A stretch of 41,239 nucleotides of DNA, taken from Acidobacteriota bacterium (lineage in GTDB: Bacteria > Acidobacteriota > Terriglobia > Versatilivoradales > Versatilivoraceae). Below the pieces are notes generated by a model. The model ran no database searches, was not told the DNA's origin, and was given only the letters and a program-made list of their open reading frames with translations. The number at the start of each line of letters is the position of its first letter. Position 1 is the first letter of the stretch. Shown piece by piece: positions 33,620 to 41,159 of this stretch. The stretch is taken from positions 1 through 41,239 of the forward strand of contig JAPPDF010000075.1 in the NCBI GenBank assembly GCA_028875575.1. The letters are read 5' to 3'. The position numbers and the translations under genes are program-made.

Positions 33620-34436
33620 GCGGGTCGACGACTTCCTGCGGAACCAGATCAATCCGGACGGGGGATTCCGGGATCGTGCCGGCCACAGCGATCTCTACTA
33701 CACCGTTTTCGGGCTTGAAGGTCTGATCGCCCTCCGCCAACAGCCGCCCTACTCGCGGATACGCCCGTTTCTGGAAGGCTTCGGGGACGGTGAAGGACTG
33801 GATCTGGTCCATCTGGCCTGCCTGGCACGCTGCTGGGCAGCTCTTCCTTCCGGTAGCCTCCCATCCCAAATCGGTCGGCGACTGTCTGAGCGGCTCGGCG
33901 TCTTTCGGACCCGGGACGGGGGATACGCTGCCACTCCGGACAGCCCCACGGGAACCGTCTACCACGGCTTCCTGGTACTGGGGGCTTACCAGGACCTGGG
34001 AGTACCGCTCCCCGACCCGACGGGGTTGGGACGCTCAGTCCAATCGCTTCAGTTGGACAGCGGAGGCTTTTCCGGTCGCCAGGGCCTGGGGGCCGCCTCC
34101 ACTCCCAATACCGCGGCAGCCCTGACCCTTCTGCGGCAGCTCGGAACCCCTGCCCTGCCCGGAGGCTCCGATTGGCTGTTGGGGCAGTCCTGCCCCGACG
34201 GCGGATTTCGGGCGGGCGAGGGCACTCCGATTCCCGACCTGCTGTCTACCGCCACTGCGTTGCACGCTCTTGCCGGGATGCAGGTCTCCTTCGAGCACCT
34301 CAAGGAGCCCACGCTGGATTTCCTGGATACGCTCTGGACCAACCGGGGAGCCTTCTACGGAAACTGGACCGACGACGCGGCCGACTGCGAATACACCTGG
34401 TACGCCCTGCTCGCCCTGGGCCACCTGAGCCTGTGA
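33570..34436 (+). CDS. Prenyltransferase/squalene-oxidase-repeat protein (small alpha/alpha-barrel)
   Basis: 288 residues; ATG 33570 has GAGG 6 bases upstream, and a GTG at 33552 is also open. QW-like and prenyltransferase-type repeats recur: INPDGGFRDRAGHSDLYYTVFGLEGL, FRTRDGGYAATPDS, LDSGGFSGRQGLGAAS, SCPDGGFRAGEGTP and DDAADCEYTWYALLALGHLSL. It resembles the beta subunit of protein prenyltransferases and half of a class II terpene cyclase. The Zn-ligand set of true protein prenyltransferases (Asp, Cys in 'DVCYS' and His in 'DPFHT') is not seen, and there is no DxDD. It may act as a partner for the large cyclase at 35657. Confidence 0.75.
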   Translation: MLQVARLAPNLLREATERVDDFLRNQINPDGGFRDRAGHSDLYYTVFGLEGLIALRQQPPYSRIRPFLEGFGDGEGLDLVHLACLARCWAALPSGSLPSQIGRRLSERLGVFRTRDGGYAATPDSPTGTVYHGFLVLGAYQDLGVPLPDPTGLGRSVQSLQLDSGGFSGRQGLGAASTPNTAAALTLLRQLGTPALPGGSDWLLGQSCPDGGFRAGEGTPIPDLLSTATALHALAGMQVSFEHLKEPTLDFLDTLWTNRGAFYGNWTDDAADCEYTWYALLALGHLSL

Positions 34437-34445
34437 GGCTCATAC

Positions 34446-34535
34446 CCCACCCGGGAGCGCGGGCGTCCCGCCCGCAACCTTACTTCTGCAAACACGTTTC
34501 GACCGACCGCCACTCCTGTGCAAAGCGCACCAAAG
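34446..34535 (+). repeat. GC-rich palindromic repeat, copy 1 (direct)
   Basis: Begins CCCGGGAGCGCGGGCGTCCC and continues with 'GCCCGC', then about 60 less conserved bases, and ends near GCAAAGCGCACCAAAG. It matches copy 2 (35345-35430) along its length, so the repeat unit is about 85 bases. Confidence 0.65.
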
Positions 34536-34541
34536 CGGAGA

Positions 34542-34570
34542 TTGACAGGACGGTGGTATGGCCATAAACT
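34542..34570 (+). promoter_or_regulatory. Promoter of the toxin-antitoxin pair (near-leaderless)
   Basis: TTGACA (34542-34547), 17-base spacer, TAAACT (34565-34570). Transcription would start at 34576-34578, on or next to the ATG at 34578. The mRNA should therefore be leaderless or nearly so, consistent with the absence of a ribosome-binding site. Confidence 0.65.
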
Positions 34571-34583
34571 AATCTTTATGGCC
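34560..34583. promoter_or_regulatory. Antitoxin autoregulatory operator
   Basis: Perfect 9-base inverted repeat GGCCATAAA / TTTATGGCC around CTAATC. It covers the -10 element and the start codon, the expected place for a ribbon-helix-helix antitoxin to repress its own operon. Confidence 0.65.
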
Positions 34584-34859
34584 GTAACGACTGTTAAATC
34601 AACCTACTCGCTGGATGTCGAATCGGTGCGGATGCTGGAGGCATTGGCACGCCATTGGAAGGTGTCGAAGTCTGAAGTGTTGCGTCGCGCCTTGCGGATC
34701 GCAGTAAGGGAGGGAGGACCGGGTAAGGCCGCCACGAGCTCGCTTGACCGAGTACAGGCTTCTCTGCGCGGGCGCAAGGTCAATCTCACGCAGTGGGCGG
34801 CAGATGTGGAGCTTGAGCGCCGCGCGGCAGAAAAGCGGCTGCCCTTCTCGTCGCCATGA
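34578..34859 (+). CDS. Ribbon-helix-helix antitoxin (VapB/CopG-like)
   Basis: 93 residues. The N-terminal 'TVKSTYSLDVESVRMLEALARHWKVSKSEVLRRALRIA' is a typical ribbon-helix-helix DNA-binding domain, with the 'kSEvlRrAl' second helix. The C-terminal part is basic and should bind and neutralise the PIN toxin. The stop overlaps the toxin start (ATGA, 34856-34859). A perfect inverted repeat sits on its own promoter. An upstream in-frame ATG at 34518 lies before the promoter and is rejected. Confidence 0.85.
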   Translation: MAVTTVKSTYSLDVESVRMLEALARHWKVSKSEVLRRALRIAVREGGPGKAATSSLDRVQASLRGRKVNLTQWAADVELERRAAEKRLPFSSP

Positions 34860-35227
34860 TTCACCTGGACACCAGCTTTCTGATTCGCGCGCTGAATCCC
34901 GGGTCGGCTGAAGACCACAAATTACGGGGCTGGATAGAAGGAGGCCAACCCTTGGCTGTGAGTGCCGTAGCTTGGGCAGAGATGCTGTGCGGCCCACTCG
35001 CCCCCTCCGAATTGGATTTGGTGGCTGAATTTGTTGGACAGCACCGTGATTTCACACCGGAGCAGGCGGTAATGGCGGCCCGCCTATTCAATGAGTCAGG
35101 AAGACGGCGTGGATCATTGGTCGACTGCATGATTGCTGCGTCCGCGCTTGCCGATGGCGCGTCCCTTGCGACCGCAAACGAGGCCGATTTTCGCCGCTTC
35201 ACAACCTCCGGCCTGGAACTAACGTAA
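34856..35227 (+). CDS. PIN-domain toxin (VapC-like)
   Basis: 123 residues. Metal-dependent RNase of the PIN fold. The acidic residues lie where expected: IHLDTSFLI (first Asp), AVAWAEML (Glu), SLVDCMIAASAL (third acidic) and TANEADFRRF (fourth). It overlaps the antitoxin gene by 4 bases. VapC-type toxins cleave tRNA or rRNA; the target here is unknown. The pair separates the operon's last gene (34436) from the large cyclase (35657) and is bordered on both sides by copies of the GC-rich repeat. Confidence 0.88.
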   Translation: MIHLDTSFLIRALNPGSAEDHKLRGWIEGGQPLAVSAVAWAEMLCGPLAPSELDLVAEFVGQHRDFTPEQAVMAARLFNESGRRRGSLVDCMIAASALADGASLATANEADFRRFTTSGLELT

Positions 35228-35344
35228 ACCCCACCCATTTTCAGGCAAACTCAAGTCTCCCGGTTCTGCTTGAGGGTGATCGTTTACCTGCGGCACGAGT
35301 TCGAGGGTGCCGGCAGGGGTGGTTTCGGAGCAGATGGTCGTGCC

Positions 35345-35430
35345 CCCGGGAGCGCGGGTGTCCCGCCCGCATCCTTATTCTTGCAGATAGCCTCCCATTC
35401 ACCACCACACCGTTGTCAAGCGCACCAAAC
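35345..35430 (+). repeat. GC-rich palindromic repeat, copy 2 (direct)
   Basis: CCCGGGAGCGCGGGTGTCCC followed by GCCCGC (35345-35370). The tail runs through 'TTCTTGCAGATAG' to GTCAAGCGCACCAAAC, parallel to copy 1 and on the same strand. The two direct copies flank the toxin-antitoxin pair. Confidence 0.6.
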
Positions 35431-35513
35431 CCCCGTTCCCAGGTAAAAAAGGCAACTGCACCGTGACAGTCGATTGAAATCCGCGAGCAAGCCACGATTG
35501 TGCCAAGCCCTGT

Positions 35514-35539
35514 GCGGGCGGGACGCCCGCGCTCCCGGG
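35514..35539 (-). repeat. GC-rich palindromic repeat, copy 3 (inverted, core only)
   Basis: Inverted 26-base core GCGGGCGGGACGCCCGCGCT plus CCCGGG. Only the core is shared, not the 60-base tail. With copy 2 it forms a roughly 195-base inverted unit in the gap 35228-35656, where no gene is supported. Confidence 0.6.
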
Positions 35540-35656
35540 GGGCCTTTCTTCATGAGTTGCATTGCCTCCACCGCGAAAAATGAAGTTAGAATTTCAGGTT
35601 TGGAGCATGCGCCAAGCAGCGGTTTTGAGCACTCGCCAACAGAACGACGATAGTCG

Positions 35657-37531
35657 ATGACCTCTCTCCCAGACCTCGATCGCGAACAACTGAGGCAGAC
35701 CCTTGCCCGCACCACCGGGAAGCTGCTGGATTCACGGGTCCCGGCGGGCCACTGGGAGGGCGAGTTGTCCAGCAGCGCTCTCTCGACCGCCACGGCGGTG
35801 CTGGCATTGTCCGTAGTATTGAGGGAAGGAGAAGGACGGCTGGACCAGGCTCTGCTGGCCGCGTGCCGCGGGATGGCAGCCCGGGGAGCGGACTGGCTGG
35901 TTGAAAACCGGACCCCGGACGGTGGCTTCGGCGATACGGTGGAGAGCCCCAGCAACCTGAGCACCACGGCGCTGGTCTGGGCGGCCCTGACAGCGTTGGA
36001 GAGGAATTCCGAGGAAGCACTGGCGGCTACCCGGTCCTGGATCTGCGAGAAGACTGGAGGCCTAGATGCCGATGCGCTGGCCGCGGCCATTACGGACCGC
36101 TACGGAAAAGACCGGACCTTTTCGGCGCCCATCCTGACCGCCTGTACCCTGGCCGGTGCCTTTGGAGCCGATACCGGCGCGTGGAATCGGGTCCCCCAGC
36201 TCCCCTTCGAACTGGCCGTCTGTCCCCCGCAGTGGTTCAAGTGGCTGCGCCTCCCGGTGGTCAGCTATGCCCTGCCGGCCCTGATTGCCATCGGCCAGGT
36301 CCGCCACCGCTTCCAGCCCACGCGAAACCCCTTACTGCGTGTAATCCGCTCGCTGGCGCGACGGCGGAGCCTGCAGTTGCTGCAGAAGATTCAACCGACA
36401 AGTGGGGGCTACCTGGAAGCGGTTCCGCTCACCAGTTTCGTGATCATGAGCCTGGCGGCCAGCGGCCAGGTAGAGCATCCCGTGGTCTTGCGGGGTCTCG
36501 ACTTTCTGGCGGGAACCGCTCGCAGCGACGGAGCCTGGCCCATCGATACCAACCTGGCCACCTGGGTGACCACGCAGTCTCTTTCCGCCCTGGCCGCCGG
36601 CGGAAACCTTGAATCCCACCTGGCCACGGACCAGCACCAAAACCTTCGTGGCTGGCTGCTGAATCAGCAATATCGCAGCCTACATCCCTTCACCCATGCC
36701 GATCCCGGCGGCTGGGCCTGGACCGATCTCCCGGGAGGGGTTCCGGACGCCGACGATACTGCCGGTGCTCTGCTGGCCTTGAGCCACCTGGGCCCCATCG
36801 ATGCCGAGTCGAGCCGGGCTGCTTGCGCCGGGGTGAAGTGGCTGCTCGACCTCCAGAACACCGACGGAGGTATTCCCACCTTTTGCCGCGGCTGGGGGCG
36901 GTTGCCCTTCGACCGCAGCAGCCCCGATCTGACGGCCCATGCCCTGCTGGCCTGGTCAAGCTGGCAACAGGCTGTTGGGCCCCGACTTCGATCCCGCCTG
37001 CAGTCGGCTCGCAGGGGCGGCGTGAAATATCTGAGTGCTTCCCAGCGAAAAGACGGGGCCTGGGTGCCGCTCTGGTTCGGCAACCAGTCGGCCCCCGGCG
37101 AAGAAAACCCGACCTATGGTACGGCTCGGGTCGTTCTGGCCCTCAACCGCCTGGCCCGCGATGGAGGTGTTCCGGTTGAAGACATGAGGTGTCGCGGCAT
37201 CCATTGGTTGCTGGCCGCCCAGAACGCCGACGGTGGCTGGGGCGGGGCCGAGGGTGTGGGTTCCACCATCGAGGAGACGGCGCTGGCGGTGCAGGCCCTG
37301 GCGGATGTCCTGGAGGAGGGTTCGCCAGCCCGGGGTCTGACGGGTGCCTCCCTTGAGACTGCCGTCTGCAAGGGGGCGAACTGGTTGGTCTCCGAGACTC
37401 GAGGAGGGCGGAACTTCAGGCCGTCCCCCATCGGGCTCTACTTCTCCAAGCTGTGGTACTACGAACGCCAGTACCCGGTCATCTTCAGCGTGGCTGCCCT
37501 GGGCCGCGCGGCCTCCACGGCTTATCGGTGA
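35657..37531 (+). CDS. Squalene-hopene-cyclase-like class II terpene cyclase
   Basis: 624 residues, slightly shorter than bacterial SHC (about 630-720). The protonating DxDD motif is present as GVPDADDTAGALLAL (D364, D366, D367), close to its position in known SHCs. QW repeats recur (NRTPDGGFGDTV, 'LQNTDGGIPTFCRGWGRLPF', ASQRKDGAWVPLWFG, AAQNADGGWGGAEG). The C-terminal PSPIGLYFSKLWYYERQYPVIFSVAALGRA matches the typical ending of bacterial squalene/hopene-like cyclases. It should cyclise an acyclic polyprene supplied by the upstream polyprenyl synthase or by squalene; the product is unknown. It is separated from the operon by the toxin-antitoxin pair and has no good ribosome-binding site. Its last 10 bases overlap the end of the symporter gene. 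Confidence 0.88.
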   Translation: MTSLPDLDREQLRQTLARTTGKLLDSRVPAGHWEGELSSSALSTATAVLALSVVLREGEGRLDQALLAACRGMAARGADWLVENRTPDGGFGDTVESPSNLSTTALVWAALTALERNSEEALAATRSWICEKTGGLDADALAAAITDRYGKDRTFSAPILTACTLAGAFGADTGAWNRVPQLPFELAVCPPQWFKWLRLPVVSYALPALIAIGQVRHRFQPTRNPLLRVIRSLARRRSLQLLQKIQPTSGGYLEAVPLTSFVIMSLAASGQVEHPVVLRGLDFLAGTARSDGAWPIDTNLATWVTTQSLSALAAGGNLESHLATDQHQNLRGWLLNQQYRSLHPFTHADPGGWAWTDLPGGVPDADDTAGALLALSHLGPIDAESSRAACAGVKWLLDLQNTDGGIPTFCRGWGRLPFDRSSPDLTAHALLAWSSWQQAVGPRLRSRLQSARRGGVKYLSASQRKDGAWVPLWFGNQSAPGEENPTYGTARVVLALNRLARDGGVPVEDMRCRGIHWLLAAQNADGGWGGAEGVGSTIEETALAVQALADVLEEGSPARGLTGASLETAVCKGANWLVSETRGGRNFRPSPIGLYFSKLWYYERQYPVIFSVAALGRAASTAYR

Positions 37532-39042
37532 ACCCTGTCCAGCGCCTCGGCCGGCGGAGGCGAAAACAGGTAGCTTGCCGTGTAACCGACGGTCAGGTTG
37601 ACCGCGGTAGCCAGTCCCGCGACCCACATCCAGTTGATTCCACCCAATGGTCTCTCCAGCAGGCCCGGGATGCCGTTGAACAGAATTGAAAACGTCATTC
37701 CCGCCACTGCTCCAATGATCGCGCCCTTGGTGTTGACCCGCCGCGACAATACGCCCAGGGCGAAAAAGGATGGCATGGGAGCTGCGATTACGGCGGTGAG
37801 TCTTCCCAATTTTTCAAAGGCTGTCTGGCCTTGCGCCTGAAGTTGCCAGAGGGAAAAGACCAGCACCACGGCGCCGAAAACAAAGGTCAGCGCCTTGGCC
37901 ACGAAGACCAGCTGCCGCTCCGGCGCCCGAGGTAATAGATATCGACGCACAAAGTCGTTGACTGTCACGCTCCCCATGGAGTTGATGGCCGAGTCCAGGC
38001 TGGACATCAAGGCGGCAAGGACACCCGCCATGATCAGGCTTCTGACCAGATGAGGCAGCTGGGTCGCCACAAAGGCGGGCAGCACCTGGTCCGGATGCGG
38101 AATCGTCGCCTTCAGATCCGGGTGTTGGGCGTAAAAGGCGACGAATCCCCAGGCCGTGGGTATTGAAACAAAAGCAACGAGAATCATGGCCAGCTTGCCG
38201 CCGACCATGGCTTTGAGCATCTCGGGCCGCGAACGGGTGGAGTGAAGGCGCTGGATCTCCCACTGATTGGCGCCGAAGGACAGCACCAGAAACATCTTGT
38301 TGAACAGCAGAACCCAGAAGGTCGCTTCGATGGTCGCGTCCAGCTCGAACGAGATCAACTGCGTGTGGGGATGTCCGGTCTCGGGCGAAATGGTGTTTGA
38401 GGCAATGCGGTAAATCTCCAGCGGCTGCCAATCGAACATTCCCAGCAAGAAAAAGAGAATGGCGGCATAACCCGCTACAAAAATGGAAAACTGGGCTACG
38501 TCGGTCCAGATTACCGCCCGCATGCCACCCACCGCCGTATAAGCTGTTCCCAGCATCGTAATGACAACGATGCACCAGCGCGCGTCGAAGCCGGTCGCCT
38601 GTTCGAACCCCATTCCGGTGGTCGTCATGGCCGTGCCTGCCCAAATGGTGGTGACCATCAGGAAGAGAATCGCACCGGCCGAACGGATCCAGGGGTGGTA
38701 GCGAATTTCCAGATATTCGTAAACTGACAGCACGCGCAGGCGACTCCACAATGGCAGCCAGATGGCGGCCGTCAACGGGAGCAGCACCAATCCAAGGCAG
38801 TCGGCCACCAGGCTGTTACGGCTATCCTTCAAAAAAATCCACCCCGCCACGGCCAGATAGCTGATGGGGCTGAAGGCTGTCGCCAGGTTGGAGATCCCGA
38901 CGGCCCACCACGGGATGGAAGCGCTCCCATGAAAGTATTCCGAGAGCGATTTCTGCCGCCCTGAAAAGTGGGTCGCCAGGGCGACGATTCCCGACAGGTA
39001 AGCAACAACGATGAGGTAATCGACGAATTCAAATGTCGGCAT
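37522..39042 (-). CDS. Sodium:solute symporter (SSS family)
   Basis: 506 residues from MPTFEFVDYLIVVAYLSG. A longer reading frame (to 39072) would take its first residues from the adjacent inverted-repeat element. About 13 hydrophobic segments with SSS-family sentences: 'FSGRQKSLSEYFHGSASIPWWAVGISNLATAFSPISYLAVAGWIF', 'LSVYEYLEIRYHPWIRSAGAILFLM', 'GTAYTAVGGMRAVIWTDVAQFSIFV', 'MAGVLAALMSSLDSAINSMGSV'. The carried solute (sugar, amino acid or carboxylate) is not predictable. Converges on and overlaps the cyclase by 10 bases. A MITE-like element lies 6 bases upstream of the start. Confidence 0.92.
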   Translation of the reverse strand: MPTFEFVDYLIVVAYLSGIVALATHFSGRQKSLSEYFHGSASIPWWAVGISNLATAFSPISYLAVAGWIFLKDSRNSLVADCLGLVLLPLTAAIWLPLWSRLRVLSVYEYLEIRYHPWIRSAGAILFLMVTTIWAGTAMTTTGMGFEQATGFDARWCIVVITMLGTAYTAVGGMRAVIWTDVAQFSIFVAGYAAILFFLLGMFDWQPLEIYRIASNTISPETGHPHTQLISFELDATIEATFWVLLFNKMFLVLSFGANQWEIQRLHSTRSRPEMLKAMVGGKLAMILVAFVSIPTAWGFVAFYAQHPDLKATIPHPDQVLPAFVATQLPHLVRSLIMAGVLAALMSSLDSAINSMGSVTVNDFVRRYLLPRAPERQLVFVAKALTFVFGAVVLVFSLWQLQAQGQTAFEKLGRLTAVIAAPMPSFFALGVLSRRVNTKGAIIGAVAGMTFSILFNGIPGLLERPLGGINWMWVAGLATAVNLTVGYTASYLFSPPPAEALDRVHR

Positions 39043-39048
39043 GAGCGA

Positions 39049-39291
39049 AACCCGCATTTCCCACCAGGCCACTGGACTGATAATGCAAGTCCATTATTTT
39101 CTGCAACTCATTGGTCTGATTGGTCGTCTTGCGGTTACACACGGCGCTGGGCGTGCCCTGGCTTGTCCTTTTCCCCTCAGCGCATCCATGCTCGCTCGAC
39201 CGTAGTGACCGCTAAGCTCTTCGCTCCCGAGCACGCGCTGAGGGAAAAATGCCTGCGCCATGATCACGCCCCCTGGTGAGAAATGCGGGTT
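39049..39291. mobile_element. MITE-like element with 20-base terminal inverted repeats
   Basis: Left end 39049-39068 (AACCCGCATTTCCCACCAGG) and right end 39272-39291 are reverse complements with one mismatch. Inside, CCCTCAGCGC near 39176-39185 pairs with GCGCTGAGGG near 39235-39245, making a large hairpin. No transposase frame is present; a clear target duplication was not found. It fills the 283-base gap between the symporter and the sulfatase-like gene, and it forms the upstream region of the symporter. Confidence 0.6.
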
Positions 39292-39325
39292 AATCAGGAG
39301 ACTCTAACCGATGAGGATTGCGGTA

Positions 39326-40900
39326 TTAGTAGGTCGGCTTCCCTACCCCGCGCGGAGCGTGAAAACTGCCCCGGGTAAGGCCCCGGCCGGCTTCGATGTA
39401 GTCGTCCAGCTTCCGTTTCAGGTCGGCCACCACGTCGGGGTATTTTTCAGCCACGTCGGTCAGTTCGTCGGGATCTCTCTCACGGCTGTAGAGCTGGGGA
39501 GGATATTTGCCGGAGTATTCTTCCGGATTCCACACGGCACTGAAGTTCCATTCGGGGGTTCGCACCGATCCGATCCATCCGTAGGCCATGGTGGCGTAAT
39601 CGTGAACACTCCGGGTTTCCCCGGTGACCAGCGGCCAGAAGTCCTTTCCGGTTACCCGCGGGACCGGCTCCAGCTCCAGTCGTCCCAGCAAGGTCGGAAC
39701 GTAGTCGGGGATCTGGACGAAGCCTCCCACCCTTTGACCGCCGCCCTCCTTGCCGGGCAGACGAACCAGCAAGGGGAGATGGGTCACTTGGCGGCGGATG
39801 CGTTCCGGTCCCTTGCAGAACTGGCCCTGTTCACCGAGAAGGGCTCCGTGGTCCGACATGAACACCACGATCGAGTTGTCGAACAATCCCAGTTCCTGAA
39901 TGGTCTTGAAGACCTCTCCCATCCAGTAGTCCACGCATTCGCTTTCAGCAAAGTAGTTGGCTCTCAGGCGTTTGACTCCCTCCTCCGGAACTTCTACATC
40001 ATCGTAGGGCGGCGTGGCCCAGGTGGGTCCCTTGGCATTGGGCATGTACTTGTCCAGGAATCGCCTGGGCGGGTCCCAGGGTTCGTGGGGATCGAAGGCC
40101 TCCATGTGCAGGAAGAAGGGCTTGTGGCCGTGATTTTCCTTGAGCCAGGCCATGACCTTCCTGGCAGTGATTTCAATGAGGGATTCACCCTCCCGCAGCC
40201 AGCGGCGCATGTTCAGATTTCCCTGGTTGATTTCCCACCGCAGGTCGGCCCTGGAAAAGGGGGTGAACTGTTCCAGATAGGTTTCCGGGACCACATCGGT
40301 AATCTCCGGCAGTTGGTGGGGCAAGGTGGCGTAGTAGTCGAAGGAATGGCCTCTGATCCAGTCGTAATAGCGGTAACCCCGATGAAAGTTGCGCCCGGGT
40401 CGGGTGAAGTGAAGAATGTCGGCGATCAGGGCGGTGGCGTAGCCGGCTTCATGAAGGGTTTCGGCCAGGGTGACGTCTTCAAAGAACAACTGGTGCCAGC
40501 CGGGCATCTGCACCGGGTCGTGCTGCTGGTAGTAGTCGAAGGGCAGGATTCTCCGTCCGGTCATCAGGTTTCGCCGAATGGGAACCGTCGGCAGGGCCTC
40601 CGGGTAAGCCTCCTCGAAGATGACGCTGTCCCGGGCAAAGGCGTTGAGGTTGGGGCAGTCCACCTGGTTTCCCCCGTAGCAGGCCAGGTTGTCGGCCCGA
40701 AAGGTGTCCACGTCCAGCAGGATGAGGTTGAGCCGGTTACCCTTGTCCTTCTGGTCCGGCGGTTTTTCCCAAACTCCCCCGGTAGCACCCCTGGCGCTCT
40801 CCTCCGGCCTGCCGCCGCCGCAGCCCGCCAGGCCGACGGCCGCCGCCGAGGCCGGAGCCCGCGTCAGAAATTCCCTCCTGGTGAAATGTTTGGCGGTCAT
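39326..40900 (-). CDS. Tat-exported sulfatase-superfamily lipoprotein with Thr at the nucleophile site
   Basis: 524 residues. A twin-arginine signal (FTRREFLTR) is followed by a lipobox GLAGC (Cys27), so it is a Tat-exported lipoprotein. It is an alkaline-phosphatase-superfamily hydrolase: LLDVDTFRADNLACYG (metal ligands), 'PTVPIRRNLMTGRR' in the active-site segment, FMSDHGALLGEQG (metal-binding DHG), and late 'PEWNFSAVW' and 'LYSRERDPDELTD' typical of sulfatases. The formylglycine position, normally Cys or Ser in C/S-x-P-x-R, is Thr105 here. Classical formylglycine sulfatase activity is therefore unlikely; a phosphohydrolase or other hydrolase, or a still untested Thr-type member, is more likely. 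AAGGAG 8 bases upstream supports ATG 40900. Confidence 0.88.
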   Translation of the reverse strand: MTAKHFTRREFLTRAPASAAAVGLAGCGGGRPEESARGATGGVWEKPPDQKDKGNRLNLILLDVDTFRADNLACYGGNQVDCPNLNAFARDSVIFEEAYPEALPTVPIRRNLMTGRRILPFDYYQQHDPVQMPGWHQLFFEDVTLAETLHEAGYATALIADILHFTRPGRNFHRGYRYYDWIRGHSFDYYATLPHQLPEITDVVPETYLEQFTPFSRADLRWEINQGNLNMRRWLREGESLIEITARKVMAWLKENHGHKPFFLHMEAFDPHEPWDPPRRFLDKYMPNAKGPTWATPPYDDVEVPEEGVKRLRANYFAESECVDYWMGEVFKTIQELGLFDNSIVVFMSDHGALLGEQGQFCKGPERIRRQVTHLPLLVRLPGKEGGGQRVGGFVQIPDYVPTLLGRLELEPVPRVTGKDFWPLVTGETRSVHDYATMAYGWIGSVRTPEWNFSAVWNPEEYSGKYPPQLYSRERDPDELTDVAEKYPDVVADLKRKLDDYIEAGRGLTRGSFHAPRGVGKPTY

Positions 40901-41159
40901 GGGAAAACTCCTTTCCTTGGCGCGAAGGGGCTGGCCCGTAGTCAGAGAGTGCCGACAGCAGCGCCGCCATCATAGCGCAATGTGAGCGGGGGCGGCACTT
41001 GCCTGAAACCAACGCCTGCAAATGAAGCAGGTACAGCTTGTGGAGCCAGTTCAGAGCCAAGAGATCATGCGGCATCTGTAAGGCCCGCGAGGCGGGGTTG
41101 CCGGACTGATTTGAAGTACCCCTGTTGCAACCGGTTCGAGCCGCCCTGTCGCACGGTCC

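Noticed and set aside
26468-34436. DNA phosphorothioation (Dnd) system
   Set aside because: Only the DndA-type desulfurase is present. DndB, DndC, DndD and DndE features are absent, and the neighbours belong to lipoyl, Fe-S and isoprenoid families.
39311-40975. 554-residue open frame on the plus strand
   Set aside because: Antisense to the sulfatase-like gene, which has clear catalytic motifs, a Tat signal and a ribosome-binding site. The plus frame has no known domain.
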